A stretch of 64,000 bases of DNA, taken from assembly GCA_006176705.1 (NCBI GenBank), contig QRFJ01004243.1, forward strand, positions 1 through 64,000, written 5' to 3'. This stretch comes from Cocos nucifera. Lineage: Eukaryota; Streptophyta; Magnoliopsida; Arecales; Arecaceae. Each line of letters opens with the position of its first letter. The first letter of the stretch is position 1. Positions 11,131-24,120 of this stretch are shown here, one piece after another. The notes under the pieces were generated by a model. It had not been told where the DNA came from, searched no databases, and saw nothing but the letters and a program-made list of their open reading frames with translations. Position numbers and translations under genes: made by a program.

Positions 11131-11850
11131 ACCATCCCTAGGTCATTTTGATTTTATGGCATTCATATTTTGCTCAAAATTAAAAATAGATACATCAACA
11201 TGTAACTGATAAAGATCATTAATAAGAAAATCACTTGCAATTTTATTTCTTTCATAAAGAATGTTACAATGGTCCTTAAGAAAACTAATTACATAGCCTT
11301 CTAATGCAAGGCAAGAAATAAAAATCAAATTCATGCTTGCTGCAGGCACATAATTACAGTCTTTTAATATTAAGTCTAAACCAGATGGTAGTCGAAGAGG
11401 GTATATTTCCACGGCCACGGCAGCAACTCTTGCTCCATTTTCGACACGCAGGATCATCTCACCATCCCTCAGCCTCTTGCTATCCTCAAGACCCTGCATA
11501 GAAGTACACAAGTGAGCACTAGAACCAGAGTCAAGCACCCAACTGGATGTAGATGAAACCGTAAGGTTAGACTCAATAACAAGCATACCTCCAGAAGGAC
11601 TTGCCTTCTTCTTTTTTAGGGTGGCTAGGTAAGTAGGGTAGTTCCGCTTCTAGTGGTCGTCATTATTATAATAAAAATACTTTTCTTTATTAGTGGCATT
11701 CTTCTTCAGCTCTGTCTTTTTCTTCTTTCCTCCTTCCACCTTTTATTTTTTTACAGACTTCTTCTTTCCAAAAGACTTTCTCTTAGAAGAAGTTCGTTTC
11801 ATAGCAAGCACTGAGCCTTTAGAACCTTTCATGGAAAGCTCAGCGGTACC
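11131..11850 (-). pseudogene. Copia zinc knuckle and aspartic protease, unit A
   Basis: The 147-codon minus-strand frame 11586-11143 contains SWVLDSGSSAHLCTS, the DSG active site of the copia protease, then LPSGLDLILKDCNYVPAAS and NILYERNKIA. Just upstream (11600-11700) the zinc knuckle that is CFHCNSDGHWKRNC in copia-1 has lost its Cys residues and gained a stop, and a lysine-rich linker follows to about 11850. The protease would cut the gag-pol polyprotein. Frame breaks flank it on both sides. Confidence 0.85.
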
Positions 11851-12419
11851 AGCATGTTCATAAGTTTGGCCAAGGAGTTTTGAAGTTTATGCATATGGTA
11901 GTTCATGATGACTGCCCATATGCATCAGTTAAGAATTGCAGAATTATATCATTCTGCAGATCCAAGTCCAACCTCACTCCGAGCTTCTCAAGCTCTTCTA
12001 AGTTCTTGATCATCATCAGACAATGATCTTGGACTGACTGCCTATTACGCATCTTAGCCTTGAACAGTCGTTTAGTGACTTGATACTTGGCTGCACGACT
12101 CTATTCACCAAACATCTCCTGTAGGTGAGCCAACATTTGGTGAGCAGTCCTGATATCTTCATGTTGGCGCTGAAGTTCATCAGACATCGAGCCCAACATG
12201 TAGTATCTAGCTTTGTTATCATCATCTGTCCATTTATCTAGAGACGCTCTCTATTCAGCGGATGAATGAGCTAGTAAGGTGGGAGGGTCTTGATCCAATA
12301 CATGAGTTAACTTCTCAGAATCCAAAATGATTTTGAAGTTTTAGAGCCAATCCTTGTAATTTGGTTCGGTCAGTCTATGGGTGTCCAGGATTCATGCTAG
12401 TGGGTTGGATGCAGATATT
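11851..12419 (-). pseudogene. Copia gag, unit A
   Basis: Minus strand, UBN2-type gag region in the order seen in copia-1: LARILDTH/NYKDWL (about 12350-12400), KARYYMLGSMSDELQRQHED (about 12180-12210), then the MIKDLEELEKLG and NEYAG portions. The start ATG is lost (ATA at the homologous place near 12417) and several stops break the frame. The 69-codon frame at 12225-12016 is in an alternative frame and is not gag itself. Confidence 0.8.
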
Positions 12420-14277
12420 TTTCTATAGAGAGTCAAAGTTTCTAGTTAGATACTGTAATTAAGACTTAACCAATTTATTTAGAGATTTTATTTTTAAATA
12501 AATTAGCTCTCACTATTTTCTTAGATCCCTACACTCCCTCTGTAGAGATGCAAAAATCTCCACGATTACTGATTTCTAGTGGGTGGTGCAGTCCCACCAA
12601 CTTACTCATCACCTTACCTAACAGTTATTGGTGATGGGTTAGCCAATGAGTGAACAACTCTTGTTCAATGATTCTCTAATCATGATGCACCCAAACTTGG
12701 TCTCTAATTCATGAATCTCACCGTGTCCGAAATATTGATCCACTCCTTAGTTAAGTCAGATCCACCATTTGCATAGATTAGATTCCTAATTGAGTCTCTC
12801 ACCATATCCGGAATATTGAGCCCAATCCATCCTCCAGCCTATAGCATCCAATGCCTAATAGACATGGTAGCATCTTCTCGGTGCAACTGAGCCATTGTAA
12901 CCAACCGAGAACAATCAACACCAGAAAGGGCCCGCACATCTATAATGGTGGAAGATCTTAGAATTAATCTTTTCTTAGGAAGATTTGATTTAGGTCTCAT
13001 TAAACTAGACTTGACATAGTCATAACCATTATGACTAACCTAGTGGCATGGGTTAGCTCGGATTATTGATCACCTCAGATCAGAACTGAGTCAACAAACA
13101 TGGTCAGGTAAGTGAGACCGGTGGAAGGGATATGCTATTAACTCGATAAGAACGCATTCGAGTTGAGTAGCTCCCAATTAAAAATCAGTCGATCGTATCT
13201 ACCAAACTTACCTTAGACACCAAATTGTTGAGCCAGAACCAATCGGATTAGCCTACAATCCAGACTCTAACCACTGAGCCTAATTAGGTCTTAGCTTGAT
13301 CGATTACTCACATGACTCGATCTTGACCCAGACTTAATCCTATTAGGCTGATCAATTTAAGCATTGTTGATCCCATCTAACCAACTCTTGATTCGATTTG
13401 ATCAACCGCTAGACCTAATTGAGCTACCCAAGCCCAAACCCAATTTTATGAACATGTCTTAGATCTAAAAATTCTCAATTTTAGACCTAGTATGTTTCAT
13501 AATCTTAATTCTTAATTAAGTTTAGGGTTCAAAATCAAAACATGCAAATAAGATCCTAGGATTTCAGGATCTAGGGTTTTGCAGAAAGTAAGTTTTTAAT
13601 TTCTGATTAAGGATGAACGCCCAGTACCCCTACACATCATAAGAACACCCCATCAAATGAAAGAAGAGGGTCTTTAAATTCTACTTTATTCTTATGACCG
13701 GACGGCCAAGGAGAACACCTTAATCAGAAATATAACTAATCTACAAAAACTAATTAGATCTAAGCATATATCTCATATAAGAAAATTGATCTAATTAAAA
13801 CATGTTTCGCATACATCTCATGTATCATGCATGTATGTTTTTAAGATCTAAATTATCTCATAATCATCTAAAAAATTAAATTTAAATTTGATCTCATCAA
13901 ATAAAATTTAATCTAGACCTATTTGTAGAACTATTCTACAACTAGTCTAAACATGCAACTATCATATCTCATATGAATAAATTAAATTTAATTTATATTT
14001 TATTTTTAGATTTGATTATAATATTTATAATATCAAAAAATAATAAATAAATAAATCTAAAAAAAATCATATTTAATCAAATAAAAATTATCATACTAGA
14101 CTACACATAGAGCAATTCTATTCCTAGTCTAGTTATGTATCTCATACATATTAGATCTAAATTAATTAATTTTAATTTTTTAATTTTTTAATTTTAGATC
14201 TAATTATATCTTATGTGATATTTGAAATCACTAATTTATCAGATTAAATTAGATCTAAATAAATTTTATAAGAACCT
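12420..14277 (-). other. Copia 5' leader, unit A
   Basis: Co-linear with 30278-32139 of copia-1 and 4865-6690; no coding frame. Confidence 0.75.
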
Positions 14278-14290
14278 GGCTCTGATACCA
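14278..14290 (-). promoter_or_regulatory. Primer-binding site, unit A
   Basis: The minus strand reads TGGTATCAGAGCC, intact, two bases from LTR2. Confidence 0.9.
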
Positions 14291-14292
14291 GT

Positions 14293-16576
14293 TGAAGGAA
14301 AAATCCTGATTTTTCGGGGTCAGGTTTATTCAGATCTGATTGGATTGAGAGGCATATTTTAAAAATTTTCTCTTAGATCCTAATCAGATTTGATATTTTT
14401 TAGATCTAATTTTATGATCTGATAAATAAAAAAATTAAATTAAATTAAATCTAAATTAGTTTTACCTTCATATGGGTAATTCAATTACTCGTTGATGATC
14501 TTGCTGATTGCCTAAGGTTCTGGATCTAGCCACGCAAGTGCCTGACCTCTACCTGTATCCACTCAGACTGGATCTAGAGATCTTCTTCTTCTCTTTCTTT
14601 TCTCCAAAAATTAGATCTTGGTCTGATTTGGAGGATCTTTGAAACTCCTTTTGAAGATCAGCAGTCATCTCTGCAGCAGTGCTGCCTTCTTTCTTTCTCG
14701 TCAGCCTTTTCTTGCCTTAATCACGCTAATCTGAAGCCCAACTATCCTTGGGTGTGGAGAGGAGAGAGATGGCCTAAAGGTGGCATGGAGAAGGGAGAGG
14801 GATAGCTTTGGGGTGTGGCTAGGAGAGGAGTCTCTTAAAAGTGTGCGCAGACAGGTCTTTATATAGACTGTGCTGCGCCATGCAGTGCCACATCACCTCA
14901 GCCAATCACGTTGCTTCATTTAATCAGATCTAAATCTGATTGATGGGATGACATCACCTGATCCAATTAGATGAGAGACCCATAGATTCATCCTAATGTG
15001 GTGCCTAAGACTAGTCAAAGTCTATAGGTGAGGGTCACCTAATTTGAATCCAAGAAGCAACCTGGAGTCCCATCCGTATGGAACTCCAGGCATCCCTATC
15101 CATAGGCGCACGCCATCCTAGGCATGCATACCCTCCTTTCTAATTTCCAGAAAGGGGACAAGCCTCTATCTGCTCTCCAATAAGTGCATGACACATAGGC
15201 AGATATCCAAGGGTCAAAGGTCAATGTTTGACCAAAGTCAAAGGATAAGAATTAGCAGGTGACGAAAAATGGTAGGTATTATCTTAAATTTATCTCATAA
15301 ATTAAGACAACCCTTTTCTGATCTGAACAAGCTTCAGTTAGACTAGCTAGAGGTACCTGAGTGAGCACAAACTCATTTGTTTCAGTCGAGACAACTTTTA
15401 ATAATAGAAAAAGGAGAATGTTAGGCTCAATTGTGTGCTAGCACGATGCCTTGAACCTAATTGAATCTAATTCAAATCAATTGAACTGGGTTAGTTCAAT
15501 TGATGATATCCAGATCCAAACCCTTATTTATGTGGTCCAGTTAGTTTCAATTCTATATGATAATGGGATATGTAGTGATCTCCATCATCAACATCATCGA
15601 AACTTCTTTCGATGGATCAGAACTCTTCTGATTCAGACAACTAGAATGATCGATCATCTAAATCATTCTAATTGCTCTCAAAATCCATCAGTGACACCTA
15701 GCAGTATATGGTAGCAATCCATCAAAACTAAAAATGAACCTCTCGGTGCAGCTACTTGTGTGATTAAGTTCTTCTATCTTGAGCCCCAATCAGATTAGGA
15801 TTAAGGTGAACTCGTCAAACCCTAATTTCTATCATATGATTTAATCATTCGATTCAAGTCCGATGTGAAAATCTGAATAGAAACTCTTTCTATTATTTCA
15901 CTCTCTACCATGGCCATGGGCTTATGGACTTAATTCTCATGATCATCATAGGGCTGCTCCTCATCCACAAGGTAGATAGATTCCATCTTGGTGCAATCCA
16001 ATTCCTACAATGAACATGCTATAGCCAACATACACCACAGGGTTCTAAATGGCTAAGAGATCGAGTCATGGTGTAGTCAAACTATAACACCCTCAAGGTG
16101 AACTGCCAATACACCTCAGGTCAAAGAACCAGACACACCACTGCAGCTTCGAGTCAATCATCGATGAGAAGGTAGACTTCCTTATGACTACTCAAGGTGG
16201 TCACACTCAGTGCCCTCGTTCTCTAATGAGTATCTATACTCTCGCTCTGGTGTCTCTACATCCTAGACTCAAGACTCATCTACTACCAAGAAGCGATTGT
16301 ATACTAACCTTCCGAATCAATCACCATCCTTATGATGATCTTACGGTTAGGAGCATTTTATGAGTTAATAATGAAAATTCTTGTCTTAAATTTTCAACTC
16401 TTAAAAATAAGAATTATCATTACCATTAACTCAAGGGATGTATCACAGACACTAAATATACATATATGATAGAAAATAATATATTTTATTATTTATAGTC
16501 AAAATTATAATTTTGCCCCTAGAAGTGTATTACAAGTGTCAGCCAATTCTGGTTTCTAGGGCACACATATCAAACA
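14293..16576 (-). repeat. Copia LTR2 (2284 bp)
   Basis: 5' LTR of unit A and 3' LTR of unit B. Same landmarks as LTR1 but clearly more diverged, and closer to the copia-2 LTR (41130-43408) in U3 (shared dyad CCTGGAGTCCCAT and the CTGTGCTGCG / CACATCACCTC stretch). TATA at 14858-14865, W-box-like cores near 15205-15245, dyad 15061-15090. The LTR terminus facing pol reads TGTTTG instead of TGTTAG. Confidence 0.9.
14858..14865 (-). promoter_or_regulatory. TATA box of copia LTR2
   Basis: TATATAAA on the minus strand, followed by AGACCTGTCTGCGC as in the copia-2 LTR. Confidence 0.6.
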
Positions 16577-17820
16577 CTTCGCTTGGATTCAACTGATATC
16601 TACTCATGACACTCACTGCATAGATAATATCAGGTCATGTACATAGCATGGCATACATGAAGCTCCCTATTGCCGAAGCATAAGGGATCTTGCTCATGCG
16701 TTCAATCTCCTCAGGTGTGCTAAGGCACATCTTCTTGGAGAGATGAATGCCATGTCTAAAGGGTACTAAATTTCTCTTGAAGTTTTTCTTGCTGAACCTT
16801 TTCAGCACCTCCTCTATGTATATTTTCTATGAGAGCCCCAACATCCTATTCGGTCTATCTTTATAGACCTTAATTTTCAAAATAAAGAATGCCTCTCCTA
16901 GATCTTTCATTGAGAACTCTTTAGACAACCATATTTTGACTGTAGTCAACATGAAAATATCATTTTCAATTCGAAGGATGTCATCCACATATAGTACGAG
17001 AAAGATAACAGTGCTCCCACTAACCTTTTTGAAAATACAGGGCTCCTTCTCATTTTTAATGAATTCAAATGATTTGATTATATCATTAAAACGAGCATTC
17101 CAGCTCTGAGATGCTTGCTTAAATCTATATATGGACCTTTATAGCTTGCATACCTTGTGATCATCATCACTGGATGTGAAACCTAGTGGATATTCCATGT
17201 AGATATCTTCCTCAAGATATCCATTTAAGAATGTCGTTTTCATGTCCATCTTCCATATTTCATAATCAAAATAGGTTGCAACAGTAAGCAATGTGCGAAT
17301 AGATTTGAGCATGGCTATTGGTGAAAAAGTATTCTAATAGTCAATGCCTTCACGCTGACTATACCATTTTGCTATGAGCCTTACTTTGAATATCTCTACA
17401 TTTCCATCGGTACCTATCTTTCTCTTGAAGATCCATTTACACTCAATAGGTACTATATCTTCAGGTGGATCTAGCAAGGTCTAGGTTTGGTTTGAATGTA
17501 TTGAGTCAATCTCTGACTTTATTGCTTCTAACCATTTTTTGGAGTCGATATCTGATATCGCCTCATCATAGATTTTAGGATCATCACCATGAACCCCATT
17601 TCCTATGAGGAACATTTTCTCTACGTCTTTTGAGATAGTACCTAAGTACCTTTCAGGAGAATGAAAAATTTTGCTTGATCTATGAGGTGGAGGGGGTAGT
17701 GTCTTGGTTGGCTCAATCTAATTAGGTTCCATAGGTTTCTTAGCTCGTTTCTCTTGGAGACTTTCTCCTTGAGTCTAATCTATCTTTCGATGCCACCATC
17801 TAGAATAAACTATTTTTCAA
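16577..17820 (-). pseudogene. Copia reverse transcriptase, unit B, RNase H deleted
   Basis: Minus-strand RT remnants in order: CKWIFKRK-like (about 17430), KTTFLNGYLEEDIYMEYP-like (about 17210-17250), YGLSKHLRAGM/LKQAS region (about 17130), LYVDDIL (about 16970-17000), MSKIPYASAIGSF region (about 16680). It is full of stops. The pol sequence ends at RYQLNPSE, about 43 bp earlier than in unit A, and joins LTR2 directly, so RNase H and the polypurine tract are missing here too. Confidence 0.75.
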
Positions 17821-18838
17821 GAAAGATGGCGTGTCGACTCACCATCACATTATGATCTTCCAAGAGATAGAAACAATATCCTAATGACTCTTTAGGATAT
17901 CCAATAAATCAAGCTCTAAAGGACCTAGACTCTAATTTGTCCGCCTGTTGTCTCTTGACATGGGCCGGACAATCCTAAATTCTTAGATGACTCAGACTTG
18001 ATTTCTTACCATGCCATATCTCATACGGTGTAGTAGGAACGGTCTTAGAGAGAACCATATTTAGTAAATGTATAGTAGTCATAAGACTATATCTCCAAAA
18101 AAACTCAGGAAGGTTCATGAAACTCATCATTGATCGGATTATATCTAATAGGATCCGATTTTTTCATTTTGAAATTCCGTTGAGTTGAGGCATTCTAGGT
18201 GGAGTCTATTGAGAGACTAAGCCATTATCCTTAAGATAGTCTGGGAATTTTCGACTAAGATATTTACCTCCTCCATCTAATCGAAGAACCTTAATGGATT
18301 TTTCTATTTATTTTTCTACTTCAAGTCTGAATTTCTGGAACCTTTCAAAATCTTCAGACTTATGTCGCATCAAATACACAGATCCATATCGAGATAGATC
18401 ATCGATAAAGATGATAAAGTAGACATAATTATCCCTGGCTGGCACATCAAATGGGTTGCACACATCTGTGTATACCAGGATGAGTAGGTCTGTGGCTCTT
18501 TCTCCATGTCCTACAAAAGGGAGCTTGGTCATTTGGCCATGAAGGCATAATTCATAAATCAGATATGACTCGAAAGTCAATGAACTCAATAGTCCAGATT
18601 TCTTCAATTTGTTAATCCCGTCCAACTATATGACCTAGCCTAAGATGCCAAAGATACCTATTATTTAGATTATCCTGAGGTCGCTTTGATCCTATGGCAT
18701 TCATGTTTTGCTCGATATTAAAAATAAAAACATCAATATGTAATTGATAGAGATCATTTATAAGAAAATCACTTATAATTTTATTTTTTCATAAATAATA
18801 TTATAATGATCCTTAAGAAAACTAATTATATAGCCTTC
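17821..18838 (-). pseudogene. Copia integrase, unit B
   Basis: Minus-strand 105-codon frame 18625-18308 covers INKLKKSGLLSSLTFESY, the damaged zinc-domain Cys pair (YELCLHG in place of CESCLQG) and VCNPFDVPARDNYVYFIIF with DDLSRYGS. Downstream remnants of VLR.D.GGKYLS, WTPP, and LPEFFWR continue to 17821 with stops. Compared with copia-1 the first zinc Cys is now Tyr and Gly of DVCGPF is Asn. Confidence 0.8.
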
Positions 18839-19420
18839 TTATGCTAAATATGAAACAAAAATCAAATTTCTACTTGCTTCAGGCATATAAAAATAATCTC
18901 TAAGAACTAGATCTAATCTTGATGGTAATTGAAGAGGATAGGTTTCCACGATCACAGCAGCAACTCTTTCTCCATTTTTGATATATAGGATCATCTCACC
19001 ATCCCTCAGCCTCCTACTATCCTCAAGATCCTGCATAGAAGTACATAAATGAGCACTAGAACTAGAGTCAAGCATCCAACTGGATGCAGAAGATACTAAA
19101 AGGTTAGATTCTATAACGAGCATACCTCTAGAAGGATCTGCCTCATTCTTGTTCTTCAGGATGGCCAGGTAAAGAGAATAGTTCCACTTTCAGTGGCCAT
19201 CTGTGTTGCAATGAAAATATTTTTTCTTATCAGCGGCCTTTTTTTTTTGACTCTGCCTTCTTCTTCTTCCCACCTTCTACCTTCTGCTTCTTTATAGTCT
19301 TCCTCTTCTTTCCAAAAGACTTTCTTTTGGAAGAAGTCTACTCTAGAGCAAGCAATGAGCCTTTTGAACCTTTCATAGAGAGCTCAACAGTAACCAACAT
19401 ATTCATAAGTTCAGCCAAAG
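18839..19420 (-). pseudogene. Copia protease and zinc knuckle, unit B
   Basis: The minus-strand frame 19123-18839 reads SWMLDSSSSAHLCTS, so the DSG active-site Gly has become Ser, then LPSRLDLVLRDYFYMPEAS. Upstream a degraded zinc knuckle (FHCNTDGH-like, 19190-19215) and lysine-rich linker extend to about 19345. An inactivated protease by the DSG change alone. Confidence 0.8.
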
Positions 19421-19964
19421 TATTTTATAGTTTATATATATGGTAGTTTATGATGAATTGCCCATATGCAACAGTCAAAGACTGTAGAATTATATCAATC
19501 TACAGATCTTAATCTAACTTGACACCGAGCTTCTCAAGCTCTTCTAAGTCCTTGATTATCATCAGACAATGATCTTGGATCGACTGCCCATCATGCATCT
19601 GAGCATTAAAAAGTTTTTTAGTGATTTGATATTTGGCTGCATGACTCTGTTCACCAAACAACTCTTGTAGGTGAGCCAACATTTGGTGGCTAGTTTTAAT
19701 GTCTTCATGTTGGCGCTGGAGCTCATCAAACATTGAGTCCAACATGTAATACCTGACTTTGTTATCTTCATCCATCTATTTTTCAAGAGATGCATTCTGA
19801 TCAGCAGACGGACGTGCTAGTAAAGTGGGAGGATCCTGTTTTAACACATGAGTCAACTTCTCAAAATTCAAAATAATTTTAAAGTTTCAGAGCCAATCCT
19901 TGTAGTTGGATCCAGTCAATCTATGGGTGTCCAGGATATGAGCTAGTGGATTGGATGCAGTCAT
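19421..19964 (-). pseudogene. Copia gag, unit B
   Basis: Start ATG at 19964 is kept (MTASNPLAHILDTHRLTG). The 88-codon frame 19775-19509 reads MDEDNKVRYYMLDSMFDELQ, HMLAHLQELFGEQSHAAKYQITKKLF and IKDLEELEKLGVKLD, the UBN2-type gag core. This frame holds the Gln that is a stop in the gag stub and the Lys-Leu-Phe where copia-1 has a TGA. The region between 19776 and 19930 is frameshifted. Confidence 0.8.
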
Positions 19965-21860
19965 TTTTCTATAGAGAGTCGAAGTTTCTAGTTAGATTTT
20001 GTAATTAGACTTAAATAATTTATTTAAAAATTTTATTTTTAAATAAATTAGGCTTTCACTATTTACTCGGATCCCTACACTTTCTTAGTAGAGATGCAAA
20101 AATCTTCACGATTATAGATTTCTAGTGGATGGTGCGGTCCCACCAACTGGCTCACCAGCTCACCTAATAATTATTAGTGATGGATCAATCGATGAGTGGA
20201 CAACTCTTGTCTAATAATTTTTAATCATGGTGCACCAAAATCTGATCTCTAATTTATGAAGCTCACCATGTTCAGAATATTGCTCCACTCCTTAGTTAAG
20301 TCAAACCCATCATTTGCATGAATTGGATTTTTGATTGGATCTCTCACTATATCTAAAACGTTGAGTCCAACCCATCCTCCAACCTGTAGCATCCAATGCC
20401 TAATAGACATGGTTGTATCTTTTCGGTGCAATTGAACCACTATACCCAGTCAAGAACAACAACCCCAAAAAGGTACTATACATCTACAATGATGGAAGAT
20501 CTTAGACTTAATATTTTTTTAGAGAGATTTAATTTAGGTCACTTTAAACTTGACTTGACTTAGCATAATAATTATGACCAACCTAGTGACATGGGTTGGC
20601 TCGAATTGTTAGCCACCTCAAATCAGAACTGGATTGATACAAATGGCCAGATAAGTGAGAATGATGGAAGGGATATGCCATTAACTCAACAAGAATGCAT
20701 TCAGATTAAGTAGATCCTAATTAAAAACCAATCAATCATATCTGCCAGACTTACCTTAGACACCAAATTATTGAATCAAAATCAATTGGGTTAGCCGATA
20801 ATCTAGGTTCGAATCATGGAGCCAAATTTTGTCTTGACTTGATCGAGTCACAACTCAATGTGATTCGATCTTGACCCAGACTTAATTCTATTAGGCTGGT
20901 CAATTCTAAGCTTTTTTTTGATCCTACCTAACTAATTCTTGATTCGGTTTGATCAACCGCTAGACCTAATTGAGCTACCCAAGTTCGAATCCAATTTTAT
21001 GAAGATGTCTTAGATCTAAAAATTCATAATTTTTAGATCTAATTAATTTTATAATCTTAATTTTTAATTAAATTTTGGATTAATGAGCAAAATATGTAAC
21101 AAAATTTTAGAATTTTAGGATCTAAGATTTTGTAAAAAATAAGTTTTGATTTCTGATTAAGGATGAACGCACAGCACCCCTATATATCATAAAAACATCC
21201 CATCGAATGGGAGGAGAGGAATTTTAAATCCTTCTTTGTTCTTATGATCGGATGGTCAAGGAGAATGCCTTAATCAAAAATATATTTTCTAAAATAAAAT
21301 TAGTTAGATCTAAATCATATATCACATATACAAAAGATCTAATCTATACATGTCTTGCATACATCTCATGTATCATAACTCAATAAACCATGCATGCTTT
21401 CAAAAATGAAATATCACATATTAAATCTAAAAAATAGAATTTTAAATTTGATCACATCAAAAATAAAGCTATTATAGATATTTTATAGAACTATTCTATA
21501 ACTAGTCTAAGCATGCATCTTTCATATCTCATATGAATAAATTAAAAATTAAAAATTAAAAATTATATTTTTTATTTTTTAGATCTAGTTATAATAATTA
21601 TAATATTAAAAAATAAAAATAAAATAGATCTAAAATTATATTTAATTAAATTAATAGCATGATCATATTAGACTACACATAGAACTATTCTATTCCTAGT
21701 ATTATCATGCATTCATACATTATAGATCTAAATCATATAATTTTTTAATTTTTTAATTTTAGATCTAATCACATCTGATGTGACATCTAAAATTATTTAA
21801 TATTAGATCATAAATAAAAAATTAAATCAGATCTAAAATAGATTTGAAGAACTGCTAATG
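19965..21860 (-). other. Copia 5' leader, unit B
   Basis: Co-linear with the other leaders but with more substitutions; no coding frame. Confidence 0.7.
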
Positions 21861-21874
21861 CAGTTATGATACCA
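21861..21874 (-). promoter_or_regulatory. Degenerate primer-binding site, unit B
   Basis: The minus strand reads TGGTATCATAACTG where the other units have TGGTATCAGAGCC. Confidence 0.6.
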
Positions 21875-21875
21875 C

Positions 21876-24120
21876 TAGAAGGAAAATCTGATTTTCTACC
21901 GCAGGATCATCCAGATCTGATCAGATTTGAGATAGATTTTTCTACAAAAAATTCTATGATCTAATTAGATCTAAGAGTTTTCAGATCCAATCATGCTAAT
22001 CTAATATTAAAAATTAAAAATAAAATTAAATTAGATTTAATTTTAAGTACCTTATTGGGTAATCTGATTATCCTGTGATGATCCTATTGGTTCCTGAGGT
22101 TCTGGAATGAGCCACGCATGTGCCTGATCTCTACCGGTATCCACTCAAGCAGGATCTAAATATCTTCTTCTTATAAATCTTTTTTCCAAAGATCAAATCT
22201 AGATTTGATCTATAGATCCTTCAAAACTATTTCTAAAGGCAGTCTGTTCGTCTCATGAACACCGTCGCTTAGATCCTGAATCTTGTGCCAAAAATCTTGG
22301 ACCTTCTTCTTAGATTTGTGCCTAACCTTTTAGGCTTATAGAAAAGAGGGAGAGAGAGGATAGAAGGGGTGTGGGATATGGTATGGGTGATAGCACCTCT
22401 GCATGGAAAATAAAATCATGCAATGTCTCTCTTTGGCATGAGAAAGGTTTCTCAAACCCAACACCATATAGAGTCCTTCTTTGACCAAATCACTTATTAT
22501 TTGATCAAAGAAACTCTAGAAATTATTCTCCATATGAAAATTCAAATCTCATCTAGTTTTGTTGCAAATATTCAATCTGGAAGGTGGCGGCATGAGTAGA
22601 TATGGAAGAGTCTATTACGCCTAGGACTCTTCTCTCAAGAGTTTGATCCAAATCAAACTCTATCAAAATCTAGTTAAAAATCTATCATAAATTATGAAAT
22701 TTGGCACACCCATAGCATGACTCGAGCCTTATCATATATCTAAAAATTAGATTAAAATAATTTCTAGAGAATTTTTTAGAAGTATCTGATTAGGTGACCC
22801 TTAATTCTCTCAATTAGGTCAACTTTTGACTCTAGTCCAATTGCATTAGGAATGGATTTAATTTCTATAATTAATTTGACCTAGACTAATTTTAGCCAGA
22901 TAAAAATAAGTCTATTCAAGATATAGGAATAAGTTAAATCAAATTTGACTCGATAATGATGAATCAGAAAGATTACAGAAGGAGAAAGCTAGGCTCAATC
23001 GTGTGCTAGCATGATTTTCTTGAACCGAATTGGATCTAATCCAAATCAATCAAACTAGGTTAGCTCAATTGATGACATCCAGATCTAAACCTTTATTTAT
23101 ATGATCCAATTAGATTTAGTTTTATATAATAATGAGATATATCGCGATCTCTATCATCGTAACATCTTTCGATGGACCAGAATTTTTCTAATTCATACAA
23201 TTAGAATGATCGATCATCAAGATCATTCTAATCACTTCCAAAATCTATCAGTGACACCTAGTAGTATATGGTGGCAATCCATCAAAACTGAAAGAAAATC
23301 TCTTGGTGTAGCTACCTATGTGATTGAGTTCTTTTATCTTGAGCTCTACAGGATTAAGGTTAAGGTAAACTCATCAAACCCAATATCCGTCATATGAATT
23401 AATCATTCAATTCGAGTCCAATGTGAAATCTTAATAGAAACTCTTTCTATCATATTCACTCTACCATGGCCATGGGCTTAAGGATTCAATCTCATGATTA
23501 ACATAGGACTACTCCTCATCTGCTGAGATAGATAGATTTTCTGTTGGTGCAATCCAATTTCTACTATAGCCAACATACACCTTAGGATTTCAAATGGCTA
23601 GAAAATCGAGTTATGGTATAGTCAAACTATAACACCCTCAAGGTGAACTGTCGATGTACCTTAGATCAAAGTACCAGACACACCACTGCAGCATCGAGCC
23701 AGTCATCGACGAGAAGAAAGATTTTCTTATGATTGCTCGAGGTGGTCACGCTCAGTGCCCTCATTCTCTAATGAGTATCTATACTCTCGCTCTGGTGTCT
23801 CCATACCATAGACTTAAGACACATCTATCCTAAGAAAGCGATCATACACCAACCTTTTGGATCGATCATTATTCTCGTAATGATTCTACGATCGGGAGTA
23901 ATTTATGAGTTAATTATGAAAATTCATGTCTTAAATTTTTAACTCTTGAAAATATGAATTATCATTACCATTAACTCAAAGGATGTATCATAGACACTTT
24001 AAATACATACTATGATAGAAAATAATTCTTTTATTAATTTATAGTTAAAATTATAAAATTATCCTTAGAAATGTATTATAAGTATTTAGCCAATCTGGCT
24101 TCTATGGCACACATCTAACA
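21876..24120 (-). repeat. Copia LTR3 (2245 bp)
   Basis: 5' LTR of unit B, the most decayed of the three. Landmarks retained include the U5 tail, GTATCCACTC, the 23090-23390 block and the outer end (..AGCCAATCTGGCTTCTATGGC..ATCTAACA). Its right flank is not pol, so it is the outer end of the array. The TATA box is degraded; a short dyad GAAGAGTC/GACTCTTC remains at 22605-22632. Confidence 0.85.

Larger units (their letters stand above)
4518..24120 (-). mobile_element. Tandem Ty1/copia array with shared LTRs (gag stub-LTR1-internal A-LTR2-internal B-LTR3)
   Basis: On the minus strand three LTRs of 2245-2288 bp alternate with internal regions in one orientation, and each inner LTR is followed directly on one side by a primer-binding site and on the other by pol. 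LTR1 and LTR2 therefore serve two units each. Unit length is about 7.6 kb. The leftmost unit is cut off inside gag at 4518. Decay increases from LTR1 to LTR3. Such a chain is expected from unequal or intra-element recombination, or from a multimeric copy, rather than from independent insertions. Confidence 0.75.
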
